Source: CAIOSQ01 sp964434345
GTDB lineage: Bacteria > Pseudomonadota > Alphaproteobacteria > CACIAM-22H2
Direction: 5' to 3'
Length of the DNA: 23,553 nucleotides
Assembly (NCBI GenBank): GCA_964434345.1
Contig: CAYSUY010000045.1
Coordinates: 1-23,553, forward strand
Part shown: one piece after another, positions 8,200 through 16,960 of the stretch
How the letters are laid out: each line of letters opens with the position of its first letter
Numbering within the stretch: the stretch's first letter is position 1
Program-made: the position numbers and the translations under genes
The notes under the pieces: model-generated
Seen by the model: the letters and a program-made list of their open reading frames with translations, nothing else
The model's database searches: none
What the model was told of the DNA's origin: nothing

Positions 8200-9015
8200 A
8201 TGTGCCGATGGCTCGCCTATCTCGGAGCGCCGCTGCGCATCGAGGAATTGCTGTTCCAGCCTCAGAACTCGCTGATCCGGCAGAGCCTGCAGGCGCGGCT
8301 CGGAGCGACCACCACCAACGGCGACGGCTTCGGGCTCGGCTGGTATGGCGAACGCGGCTTTCCCGGCGTCTATCGCGACATCCTGCCGGCCTGGCACGAC
8401 GCCAATCTGCGCAGCCTCTCCGAGCAGATCCGCGCGCGCCTGTTCCTTGCGCATGTGCGCGCCTCGACCGGTACGTCGACCAGCCGCGAGAATTGCCATC
8501 CGTTCCGCTTCGACAACGCGCTGTTCATGCATAACGGCCAGATCGGCGGTTATGCGCGCATCCGTCGCGAGATCGAGACGCTGATTCCGCACGACGCCTA
8601 TCGGCATCGTCATGGCACCACCGATTCCGAGGCGTTCTTTCTGCTCGCGATCGGCAACGGCCTGCAGGAAGAGCCGGCGGCGGCCCTCGCCCGCACGATC
8701 CGCCAGATCGAGACCGTGATGGCGGCGCATGGCATCGCCGAACCGTTCCGGATGACCGCCGCCTATGCCGACGGCGCCAGCCTCTTCGCGCTGCGCTACG
8801 CCTCCGACGACCGGCCACCCAGCCTGTTCTACGCCGAGGGCAGCGAGGTCGTGATCCGCCAGGAACAGGTCGAGATGCTGCCCGGGCGCGGCAGCATCCT
8901 CGTGCTCTCGGAACCGCTCGACATGCATGACGGGCCGTGGCGCGAGGTGCCGCCCGGCCATGTCCTCGAAAGCCGCGGCGGGGTCGCCCGCGTCTCCGCG
9001 CTCGCCTTCACCTGA
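8200..9015 (+). CDS. Class II glutamine amidotransferase (YafJ/EgtC-like)
   Basis: The 271-residue N-terminal-nucleophile glutamine amidohydrolase has Cys2 (MCRWLAYLG) as catalytic cysteine after removal of Met1. The other family motifs are NGDGFGLGWYG at 40-50, AHVRAST at 84-90, ENCHPF at 97-102 and HNGQI at 111-115. The protein is a lone glutaminase domain without a synthetase partner, as in YafJ and EgtC. The EgtC ergothioneine role is unlikely because no egtB or egtD is nearby. The start is fixed by Cys2 and by AAGGGGG upstream. It is probably co-transcribed with the enolase gene before it, which makes it an odd member of a sugar-acid cluster. It may act on a gamma-glutamyl or amide intermediate; this is only inference. 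Confidence 0.9.
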   Translation: MCRWLAYLGAPLRIEELLFQPQNSLIRQSLQARLGATTTNGDGFGLGWYGERGFPGVYRDILPAWHDANLRSLSEQIRARLFLAHVRASTGTSTSRENCHPFRFDNALFMHNGQIGGYARIRREIETLIPHDAYRHRHGTTDSEAFFLLAIGNGLQEEPAAALARTIRQIETVMAAHGIAEPFRMTAAYADGASLFALRYASDDRPPSLFYAEGSEVVIRQEQVEMLPGRGSILVLSEPLDMHDGPWREVPPGHVLESRGGVARVSALAFT

Positions 9016-9046
9016 CCCTGCCTCCACCGCAGACCGGCCCCACCGC

Positions 9047-9063
9047 CGCCGTTGCGCACGGCG
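9047..9063 (+). repeat. Short stem-loop after the amidotransferase gene
   Basis: Six-base arms CGCCGT and ACGGCG enclose a five-base loop, 31 bases after the amidotransferase stop. There is no T-run, so as an intrinsic terminator it would be weak. It overlaps the possible -35 box of the following promoter candidate, so it may have no role of its own. Confidence 0.25.
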
Positions 9064-9113
9064 TGACGTCCTGTAAGATCCAACATGATGAACTATTGAT
9101 CCACATAGTGGAC
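9052..9113 (+). promoter_or_regulatory. Promoter candidate with tandem IclR-type operator sites
   Basis: The 112-base space before the DapA-family gene is unusually AT-rich for this window. TTGCGC (9052-9057) and TAAGAT (9074-9079), 16 bases apart, form a plausible promoter. GATCCA occurs at 9077-9082 and again at 9098-9103, exactly 21 bases apart, or two helical turns. Each copy starts an imperfect palindrome. The second, TCCAC-ATA-GTGGA (9100-9112), is perfect over five-base arms. The first, at 9079-9092, matches its own reverse complement at 10 of 14 positions. The TCC-n-GGA symmetry resembles known IclR-family sites. The likely ligand is the IclR-SMP-30 regulator encoded at the operon's end. 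The first site overlaps the -10 box, which would suit repression. Confidence 0.5.
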
Positions 9114-9127
9114 CTTTGGGGGAGACG

Positions 9128-10042
9128 ATGCTCACGGGAATGTTCCCGGTCCTGCCGACACCGTTCCACGACGATCGCGCGATCGATCCGGCGGGCCTGC
9201 AACGCGTTGCCGAATTCGCCATCGCCGGTGGTGCCGACGGTGTGGTGTTTCCGGGCTTCGCCAGCGAGGTCGACGACCTCGATGGCGCGGAGCGGCGCAC
9301 CCTTCTGACGGCGCTCACCGAAGCGGTCGCGGGACGGGTGCCCATCATCGCGGGCGCGAGTTCGCCCACGGTCGCCGAGACGGTCGCACGTTGTCGCGAG
9401 GCCGAAAGCCTGGGGATCCGCCATGTCATGATCCAGGCGCCCAAGAGCGTCGGGGCTACGACCGACGATGTCTCGGCCTTCTATGCGGCGATCGCGCGCG
9501 CGGTTCCGGGGCTCGAGATCGTGCTGCAGAACGCGCCTGCGCCGCGCGGCTCGGATCTCGCGCCGGCGACCGTCGTCGCCATCGCGCGCGACAATCCCGC
9601 GATCCGCTACGTGAAGGAGGAGACGCTGCCCTCCGGCGCGGCGATCTCCCACCTCGTCGCAAATCGTCCGGCCAGCGTCGCCGGGATCCTCGGCGGCGGC
9701 GGCGCGCGCTACATCGTCGAGGAATACAGCCGTGGCGCCTGCGGCGCGATGCCGGCGGCGGAGTTCACCGACCTGCATGTCGCGCTCGACCGCGCCTGGC
9801 GCGGCGGCGACATCGCGCAGGCGCGCCGGATCTACGAACTGCTTCTGCCGCTGCTGGTCATCCAGGCCTTCTCGCGCATGCGTTTCACGAAATACGTGCT
9901 GACCCGCCGCGGGATCCTGCGCAACGACGTCGTGCGCGCGAAGATCGCCCCGCTCGATGCGCATGACCGCGCCGAGATCGACGCGCTGCTCGACCGTATC
10001 GCCGACCGCATGCACGTCGCGCCGCTCCGGGCGACTCCATGA
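9128..10042 (+). CDS. DapA/NanA-family lyase or dehydratase
   Basis: The 304-residue TIM-barrel enzyme belongs to the class I aldolase group that includes dihydrodipicolinate synthase and 2-keto-3-deoxy-acid aldolases. The Schiff-base lysine is Lys163 in RYVKEETLPSG. The usual GTTGE loop reads PGFASE at 42-47. The catalytic tyrosine of the YNxP motif is missing: the strand reads VLQNAPAPRG, with Gln134 at that place. Such a change marks DapA relatives that are not lysine-pathway enzymes. Context points to cleavage or dehydration of a 2-keto-3-deoxy sugar acid. The start ATG 9128 has GGGGGAG upstream; a TTG 12 bases earlier is less likely. It overlaps the next gene by four bases (ATGA), so the two are coupled. 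Confidence 0.9.
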   Translation: MLTGMFPVLPTPFHDDRAIDPAGLQRVAEFAIAGGADGVVFPGFASEVDDLDGAERRTLLTALTEAVAGRVPIIAGASSPTVAETVARCREAESLGIRHVMIQAPKSVGATTDDVSAFYAAIARAVPGLEIVLQNAPAPRGSDLAPATVVAIARDNPAIRYVKEETLPSGAAISHLVANRPASVAGILGGGGARYIVEEYSRGACGAMPAAEFTDLHVALDRAWRGGDIAQARRIYELLLPLLVIQAFSRMRFTKYVLTRRGILRNDVVRAKIAPLDAHDRAEIDALLDRIADRMHVAPLRATP

Positions 10043-11205
10043 GCGCGCGCGTCGCCAAGGTCGAGGCGTTCTCGATCACCATCCCGCGCGAAGAGGTCTA
10101 TCTCGGCGCGCTGCGACCGGGCGAAGTCGCCAATGCGCGCGGCTATTTCGTCCGCTCGGGCAACCGCACCGTCTATCCCGTCTATGACCGCTCCGTTCTC
10201 GTGCGCATCGAGACGACGGACGGCGCCGTCGGCTGGGGCGAGACCTATGGCATCGTCGCGCCCGGTGCGCCGATGGCGATCATCGAGGACCTGCTCGGCC
10301 CCTTCGTGGTCGGACGCGACCCGCAGGACCCCGTCGTGATCCACGAGGATCTCTACGACATGATGCGCGTGCGCGGGTACACCGGCGGCTATTACCTCGA
10401 CGCGCTGGCGGCGGTCGACATCGCGCTCTGGGATCTCGCCGGCCAGATCGCGGGGCTGCCGCTCGCGAAGCTCCTGGGCGGACAGCGCCGCTCCGAAATC
10501 CCCGCCTATGTCTCGGGGCTGCCGAAACCCACGCGCGAGGCCCGGGTCGCTTTCGCGCGCGCCTGGCAGGACAAGGGCTTCGACGCCTTCAAGGTCGCAG
10601 CGCCGATGCTCGTCGGCGACATCGGCGAGGAGATCGCGGCGCTGCGCGCGGGCCTCGGCCCCTCCGCGCGCATCGCGGTCGACATGCACTGGGAATACAG
10701 CGCGGCTGGCGCGGTGCGCGCGATCGACGCGATGGCGCCGCATGGTCTCTGGTTCGCCGAGGCGCCGGTCGCGCCCGAGGATGTCGACGGCCTCGCCACC
10801 GTCGCCGCGAAGGCGCGCGTCCCGATCGCGGCCGGCGAGGAATGGCGGACCGTCTTCGAGGCCCGCGGTCGCATCGACCGCCAGGCGGTAACGATCCTGC
10901 AGCCGGAGATGGGCCATACCGGCGTCACGGAATTCATGCGCATCGCGCGCTATGCCGAGGCGCACCACCTCGAGATCATCCCGCATGCGACGATCGGGAT
11001 CGGCATCTTCCTGGCCGCGAGCCTGCAGGCGACCGCCGCCCTTCGCAATGCGCCCTTCCACGAATTCCAGCATTCGATCTTCGGCCCGAATCTCCGCTTC
11101 GTCGATGGCGACATGAATTGCGAGGCGGGCCGCTACCACGTGCCGAGCGGCACGGGCATCGGCGTTCGGCCGTCGGCCGAGGCCCTGCGCCTGCTCGAAT
11201 CCTGA
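10039..11205 (+). CDS. Enolase superfamily protein with altered active-site lysine
   Basis: The 388-residue protein belongs to the mandelate racemase/muconate-lactonizing group. The metal ligands are present: Asp215 (AVDMHWEY), Glu241 (FAEAPVAPED) and Glu267 (AAGEEWR). His316 in IIPHATIG is the expected catalytic histidine. The KxK motif is reduced to Lys185-x-Ala187 (AFKVAAPM), and the partner aspartate of the His dyad is Glu290 in QPEMGHTG. This pattern fits an acid-sugar dehydratase-like branch that uses His as the base, rather than a racemase. Its start overlaps the DapA-family stop by four bases, which suggests that the two enzymes catalyse consecutive steps. The binding-protein gene follows after 35 bases. 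The substrate is not identifiable. Confidence 0.9.
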   Translation: MSARVAKVEAFSITIPREEVYLGALRPGEVANARGYFVRSGNRTVYPVYDRSVLVRIETTDGAVGWGETYGIVAPGAPMAIIEDLLGPFVVGRDPQDPVVIHEDLYDMMRVRGYTGGYYLDALAAVDIALWDLAGQIAGLPLAKLLGGQRRSEIPAYVSGLPKPTREARVAFARAWQDKGFDAFKVAAPMLVGDIGEEIAALRAGLGPSARIAVDMHWEYSAAGAVRAIDAMAPHGLWFAEAPVAPEDVDGLATVAAKARVPIAAGEEWRTVFEARGRIDRQAVTILQPEMGHTGVTEFMRIARYAEAHHLEIIPHATIGIGIFLAASLQATAALRNAPFHEFQHSIFGPNLRFVDGDMNCEAGRYHVPSGTGIGVRPSAEALRLLES

Positions 11206-11240
11206 ACCAAGCTCCGAACCGAAAGACAGGGAGGATCAAC

Positions 11241-12515
11241 ATGAGACCAATCGCGAAAACCCTCGCCGCCGCCGCCTTTGCCGCCGCCCTGCTGCCTGCC
11301 GGTGCGCAGCTCGCAGCGGCCCAGCAGAAGGTCATGAAATTCGTCTCCTGGCAGAAGGACGAGCGCGGCGTCGGCGACTGGTGGGCAGCCGTCATCAAGG
11401 AATTCGAGGCCCGCAATCCCGGCGTCAAGGTCGAATGGACCAAGGTCGAGCGCGGTGCCTATGCCGACACGATGACGACGCTCTTCGCCGGCGGAAAGCC
11501 GCCGGAGATCGTCCATCTTGCGTCGTTCGAATTCCAGAAATTCGCCGACGAAGGCTGGCTCGAGGACCTCGCGCCGTTCATCCGCGCGGGCGGCCTGGAT
11601 CTCAAGGGATGGGCCGGACAGGATGCCTGCATGTGGAAGGGCAAGCCCGTCTGCATCATGATGCTCTATTTCGGCAACATCTTCGCCTACAACGAAGAGA
11701 TGCTGAAGAAGGACGGCGTGGCGCCACCGACCAACTGGGCCGAGTACATCGCCGCCGCGCGCAAGCTGACCCGGGACCTGAACGGCGACGGCATCCCCGA
11801 CCAGTTCGGGACCGGCCACGAGACCAAGGGCGGTGGCGGCCAATATCTCAGCGAACTCATGAACTACACGCTCGACGCCGGTGGTCGCTGGACTGACGCG
11901 AACGGCAAGGTGACGATCGACACGCCGCAGATGATCGAGGGACTCGCGCGGTGGAAGGACATCGTGCGGAACGGACTCACCCCGCGCGACCTGTCCGCCG
12001 GCGAGACGCGCCAGATGTTCGCCGACGGGCGCATCGCGATGAAACTCGACGGACCGTGGCTCTATCCGATCATCCAGCGCGGCAAGGCCAAGGACCAGAT
12101 CCGGATCGCCAAGGTGCCGTTCGACCCGCCGCTCGGCGGATCGTCCAATATCCTGGCCATCCCCTCGGAGATCCCGGCCGACCGCAAGAAGCTGGCCTGG
12201 GACTTCATCGCGATCGCGACGTCGGACAAGTTCCAGACCGACTACGCCACGCTCGCCGCCTCGACGCCGCCGAGCCCCCGCGCCAAGACCGACGGCGCGA
12301 AGGCCGCGACGCCGCATTTCGATCTTCTGGTCGAGATGGCGCAGGCCGCGTCCAAGGCCGGCGTGGACCGCATCCCGCGCGGCCTCGAGATCCAGTACAA
12401 CGAGTTCGCGAAGATGGTCATGGAAGAGGTCCAGCGCATGATCATCCAGGATCTCGATCCCGCGGCGGTCGCCCGCACCATGCAGGCCAAGGCCGTGGCC
12501 CTGCAGAAGCGGTGA
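11241..12515 (+). CDS. Sugar ABC transporter substrate-binding protein (family 1, UgpB/MalE-like)
   Basis: The 424-residue periplasmic binding protein belongs to a CUT1 carbohydrate importer. The N-terminus MRPIAKTLAAAAFAAALLPA is a Sec signal peptide with an AAAQQ cleavage region near 26-30. Family features follow: VMKFVSWQ at the mature start, KEFEARNPGVKVEWTKV, the TLFAGGKPPEIVHL segment, and MFADGRIAMKLDGPW near residue 260. LNGDGIPDQFG resembles a calcium-binding-like loop common in this family. The start ATG 11241 has GGGAGGA six bases upstream, a strong ribosome site that would raise synthesis above its operon neighbours. Neighbouring genes suggest the ligand is a sugar, sugar acid or small glycoside. 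Confidence 0.93.
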   Translation: MRPIAKTLAAAAFAAALLPAGAQLAAAQQKVMKFVSWQKDERGVGDWWAAVIKEFEARNPGVKVEWTKVERGAYADTMTTLFAGGKPPEIVHLASFEFQKFADEGWLEDLAPFIRAGGLDLKGWAGQDACMWKGKPVCIMMLYFGNIFAYNEEMLKKDGVAPPTNWAEYIAAARKLTRDLNGDGIPDQFGTGHETKGGGGQYLSELMNYTLDAGGRWTDANGKVTIDTPQMIEGLARWKDIVRNGLTPRDLSAGETRQMFADGRIAMKLDGPWLYPIIQRGKAKDQIRIAKVPFDPPLGGSSNILAIPSEIPADRKKLAWDFIAIATSDKFQTDYATLAASTPPSPRAKTDGAKAATPHFDLLVEMAQAASKAGVDRIPRGLEIQYNEFAKMVMEEVQRMIIQDLDPAAVARTMQAKAVALQKR

Positions 12516-12537
12516 GCGTGGACGGAGACCGGCGACG

Positions 12538-13229
12538 ATGATCCGCCTCGACCTCGCGCGGCCGAGCCGCCAGCACTGGCTCGGCTACGCGCTGCTGGCG
12601 CCGGCCGTGCTGCTGATCGCGGCGATCATCGTCTATCCGCTCTTCGTCTCGGTCGACCTGTCGTTCCAGAACGTGGGGATCGCGCGGCTCGACCGGCCGC
12701 GCCGTCCCTTCACGCTGGACAATTACGAACGACTATTCGCGTCGCCCGATTTCTGGAACGCGTGCTGGGTGACGCTCAAGCTGACGATCGTGGTGACCGC
12801 ATCGTGCTTCCTGCTCGGCCTGGGCACCGCGCTGCTGGTCGACAATCGCTTCCGCGGCCGCAAGATCGCGCGGATGATGGTCGCCATGCCCTGGGCGGTG
12901 CCGGAGGTGATCGCGGTCGTCATCTTCGCCTGGATCTTCGACTCGTCCTTCGGACTCATGAACTGGATCTTCCTGTCCCTTGGCCTCGCGGACCGGACGA
13001 TCAACTGGTTCTCGGATCCCACGGCCGCCTTCGCGGTCGTCGCGACGACCATGGTCTGGAAGGGCTATCCCTTCGTCTCGATCATGTCGCTCGCCGGCCT
13101 TCAGTCGATCCCCGAGGACTACTACGCCGCTGCGCGCGTCGACGGCGCCAACGCCGTCCAGCGCCTCGTCCACATCACCATTCCCAGCCTGATGCCGGTG
13201 ATCGGCGTCACCACCGTCCTGGTGATGCT
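12538..13229 (+). CDS. Sugar ABC transporter permease, MalF-type (3' end lost in scaffold gap)
   Basis: This is the first membrane subunit of the CUT1 importer. About 230 residues are visible before the N-run, against about 290-300 for the family, so some 60-70 C-terminal residues (the last membrane helix) are missing. The N-terminus HWLGYALLAPAVLLIAAIIV is the typical first helix. The EAA coupling loop is seen at EDYYAAARVDGANAVQRLVH followed by ITIPSLMPVIG. ATG 12538 lies 22 bases after the binding-protein stop, with GGAG upstream. The reading frame happens to stay open through the Ns into the next permease, but this is an effect of the arbitrary 100-N length, not evidence of a fusion. Confidence 0.92.
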
Positions 13230-13329
13230 NNNNNNNNNNNNNNNNNNNNNNNNNNNNNNNNNNNNNNNNNNNNNNNNNNNNNNNNNNNNNNNNNNNNNNN
13301 NNNNNNNNNNNNNNNNNNNNNNNNNNNNN
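13230..13329. other. Scaffold gap of 100 N
   Basis: Exactly 100 Ns, the usual placeholder for a gap of unknown length. From the missing parts of the two flanking permeases I estimate the true gap at roughly 250-320 bases. It should contain the 3' end of the MalF-type gene and the start of the MalG-type gene. Confidence 0.97.
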
Positions 13330-14088
13330 CCGATCTACTGGCTGTTCGTCACCGCGCTGTCGCAGCCCGACCAGCTGCGCCAGCTGCCGCCGAAATTCTG
13401 GCCGGACATGCCCAACTGGGACGTCTTCGGCCGGATCCTCGCTGAACGTCCGATCCTGCTCTGGCTGTCGAATTCGGCGCTGGCCGCGCTCGGCGCGGTC
13501 GCGCTCTCGATGTCGGTCTCGGTGCTCGCCGGATATTCGCTCTCGCGCTTTCGCGTACGCGGCGGGCAGAGCCTCGGCCTGTTCATCCTCGCCGCGAAGA
13601 TGCTGCCCGCGACCCTCCTCGTCATCCCGCTCTTCGGGATCTTCCGGATGACCGGGATGATCGGATCGCTGTGGTCGATCGTGCTCGCCCACGCGACGCT
13701 GATCATTCCCTTCACGACCTGGATGCTGAAGGGCTATTTCGACACGATCCCACGCGAGCTGGAGCAAGCCGCGATGGTCGATGGCTGCTCGCCCTTCGGC
13801 GCGCTTTTCCGCGTCATCCTGCCGGTCGCGGCGCCCGGCCTTGCAGCCACCGCGCTCTACGGCTTCGTCCTGTCCTGGTCGGACTATGCCTATGCGCGCA
13901 CCTTCCTGACCAACGCGCAGGACAATTGGACCGCCAATCTCGGCATCACGACGATGAAGGGCGAATACATCTCCAACTGGGCGGACATCTCGGCGGCGTC
14001 GATCCTCGTCGCGTTGCCGATCCTCGCGATCTACCTGTTCCTCGAACGCTATCTCGTCGGCGGATTGACCGCCGGCTCGGACAAGTGA
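13330..14088 (+). CDS. Sugar ABC transporter permease, MalG-type (5' end lost in scaffold gap)
   Basis: This is the second membrane subunit of the CUT1 importer. The 252 visible residues begin at PIYWLFVTALSQPDQL, which in MalG-type proteins lies about 25-30 residues from the start, so only the beginning is lost. The EAA loop is IPRELEQAAMVDGCSPFGAL followed by FRVILPVAAPGLAATAL, and LAGYSLSRFRVRGG precedes it, all typical of the family. The C-terminus RYLVGGLTAGSDK is the classic ending (VxGLTAGAVK-like). The ATPase gene starts seven bases after its stop, in the same operon. Confidence 0.93.
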   Translation, partial: PIYWLFVTALSQPDQLRQLPPKFWPDMPNWDVFGRILAERPILLWLSNSALAALGAVALSMSVSVLAGYSLSRFRVRGGQSLGLFILAAKMLPATLLVIPLFGIFRMTGMIGSLWSIVLAHATLIIPFTTWMLKGYFDTIPRELEQAAMVDGCSPFGALFRVILPVAAPGLAATALYGFVLSWSDYAYARTFLTNAQDNWTANLGITTMKGEYISNWADISAASILVALPILAIYLFLERYLVGGLTAGSDK

Positions 14089-14095
14089 GGCGGCG

Positions 14096-15213
<1,118 letters not shown>

Positions 15214-15217
<4 letters not shown>

Positions 15218-16944
15218 CGCGTGCGCATGGTCCGGACGACGAGGCGCGCGTCCCGCCGCCCGACGAGCGCGACGTCCCTGCCGGGGCGGCGGCGCTGGCG
15301 AAGGGTCTTTATCTCCTCGACGTGATCGGCGAACGGGCCAGGCCGCCGCGCTTCAGGGATCTGCAGGCGGCGACGGGGCTTCCCAAGGGGACGCTCGCGC
15401 GGCTTCTCAACACGCTCGTGCTCTACCGGCTCGTGCGGCATGAGGAGAGCGACAACACCTATCGCCTCGGCCATCGCGTGTTCGAGCTCGCGCATCGGGT
15501 CTGGGATTCCTTCGACCTGCGCGGCGCGGCGGCCCCTGTCCTCGACCGCCTCGCCGAAACGATGCGCGAGACCGTCGCCCTCTGCGCAATCGACGGCAGC
15601 CATATCCTCTATATCGACCAGCGCACGCGCGGCGGGGCCTTCGGGTTCCGCATCGAAGTCGGCCGTCGCGCGCCGCTGCATTGCACGGCGGGCGGCAAGG
15701 CGCTGCTCGCCTTCGCGTCGCCCCAGTCGCAGCGTGCCCTGCTCGACGCCACGCCACTGGAGCGGTTCACCGAACGAACCCTCGTCGACCGGGATGCCCT
15801 GCTCGCCGATCTCGCGCTGGCCCGCGCACGCGGCTATGCGGTGTCGATGTCCGAGCATGTCGCCGGCGTCGCCGGCGTGGCGGCACCGATCTTCGACCAT
15901 ACCGGGCGCGCCATCGCCGCGATCGGGATGTTCGGGCCGTCGGAACGCGTGACTTCCGATCAGTTGCATGTCGCCGGTCGTGACCTGATGGAGCAGGCGC
16001 GCACGATCTCCGGGAATGCCGGCGCGGCGGCGATGAACATCGACTCGTATCGCCGGCCGGCGCCGCATTCGGATGCGCGGCTCCGCTGCGTGCTGCCATG
16101 GGGCGCGCAGCTTGCGGAGGGACCGCTCTGGTCGGCGCGCGAACAGCGGCTCTACTGGGTCGATATCCTCGCCCCCACCGTCTACCGCTTCGACCCGGCG
16201 ACCGGCGCCAACGAGGCATGCCCCCTGCCCCGGCTCGTCAGCGCGGTCGCGGAGCGACGGTCCGGCGGGCTCGTCGCGCTCACGCAGCAAGGTCTGGAGA
16301 CCCTCGATTTCGCGACCGGTCGGCTCGTGCCCCTGGCCCGGCCGGACGCGCATCCACCGGAAAATCGATTCAACGACGGGAAATGCGACCCTGCGGGACG
16401 CCTGTGGGGCGGCACGATGCGGCTGGACGCCAGCGCGCCGGCGGGATCGCTGTACCGCATCGACGCGTCCTTGACGGCGACAGCGATGGATGACGGGTTC
16501 ACCGTCTCCAACGGCCTCGACTGGAGCCCTGACGGGCGCCACCTCTATTTCGCCGACTCCGCCGCGGGTCATGTCTACGTCTACGATTTCGATGCGCGGC
16601 GCGGCACGGTGTCGAACCGGCGCGTCCTGGTCGCGCTGGCGGCGGAGGACGGTCGGCCCGATGGCCTTGCCATCGATGCCGAGGGCGCGATCTGGATTGC
16701 GATCTGGGACGGCTGGTCCGTGCGCCGCTACGCGCCGGACGGCACCCTGCTCGAGACCGTCCGGCTTCCGGTACCGCGTCCGACCAGCGTCTGCTTTGGC
16801 GGCCCGGATCTGAAGACGCTCTTCGTCACCACCGCGCGCGTACGTCTGCCTGCCCGCGTCCTGGCGGAGGCGCCGCTTTCGGGCAGCCTCTTTGCCATGC
16901 GCACGGAACGCCCCGGCCTCGCGTCACGGCTCTTCGCCGGCTGA
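15214..16944 (+). CDS. IclR-family regulator fused to SMP-30/gluconolactonase domain
   Basis: This single 576-residue chain has two complete modules. Residues 25-90 form the IclR winged helix (FRDLQAATGLPKGTLARLL), and about 100-265 the IclR effector domain (HCTAGGKALLAF; IFDHTGRAIAAIGMFGP). After a linker of roughly 25 residues, 290-576 form an SMP-30/gluconolactonase six-blade propeller. Its metal ligands are Glu302 (LAEGPLW), Asn433 (SNGLDWSPDG) and Asp483 (RPDGLAID), matching E18, N154 and D204 of human SMP30; Asn387 (NRFNDGKCDP) also fits a substrate-site residue. Both halves look functional. There is no stop between them. An internal ATG at 16033 (Met274) could allow separate translation of the lactonase. 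It is ATGA-coupled to the ATPase gene as the last gene of the operon, so autoregulation is likely. The effector is presumably a lactone or aldonic acid. Confidence 0.92.
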
Positions 16945-16950
16945 CCGGCG
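16935..16950. repeat. Stem-loop spanning the fusion gene's stop codon
   Basis: Six-base arms CGCCGG and CCGGCG enclose CTGA, whose TGA is the stop of the IclR-SMP-30 gene. It lies in the 16-base tail-to-tail junction with the M81 peptidase gene. Without a T-run it is not a typical intrinsic terminator, but it is the only structure seen at this convergent junction. Confidence 0.35.
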
Positions 16951-16960
16951 TCGCGCGGCC

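Noticed and set aside
10842..11240. Upstream extension of the sugar-binding protein frame
   Set aside because: The frame is open upstream but overlaps the second enolase. The ATG at 11241 has a strong ribosome site and begins a clear signal peptide.
12538..14088. A genuine fused double permease
   Set aside because: The join passes through 100 Ns. The last segment of the first permease and the first segment of the second are both missing, as expected if the gap hides a gene boundary.
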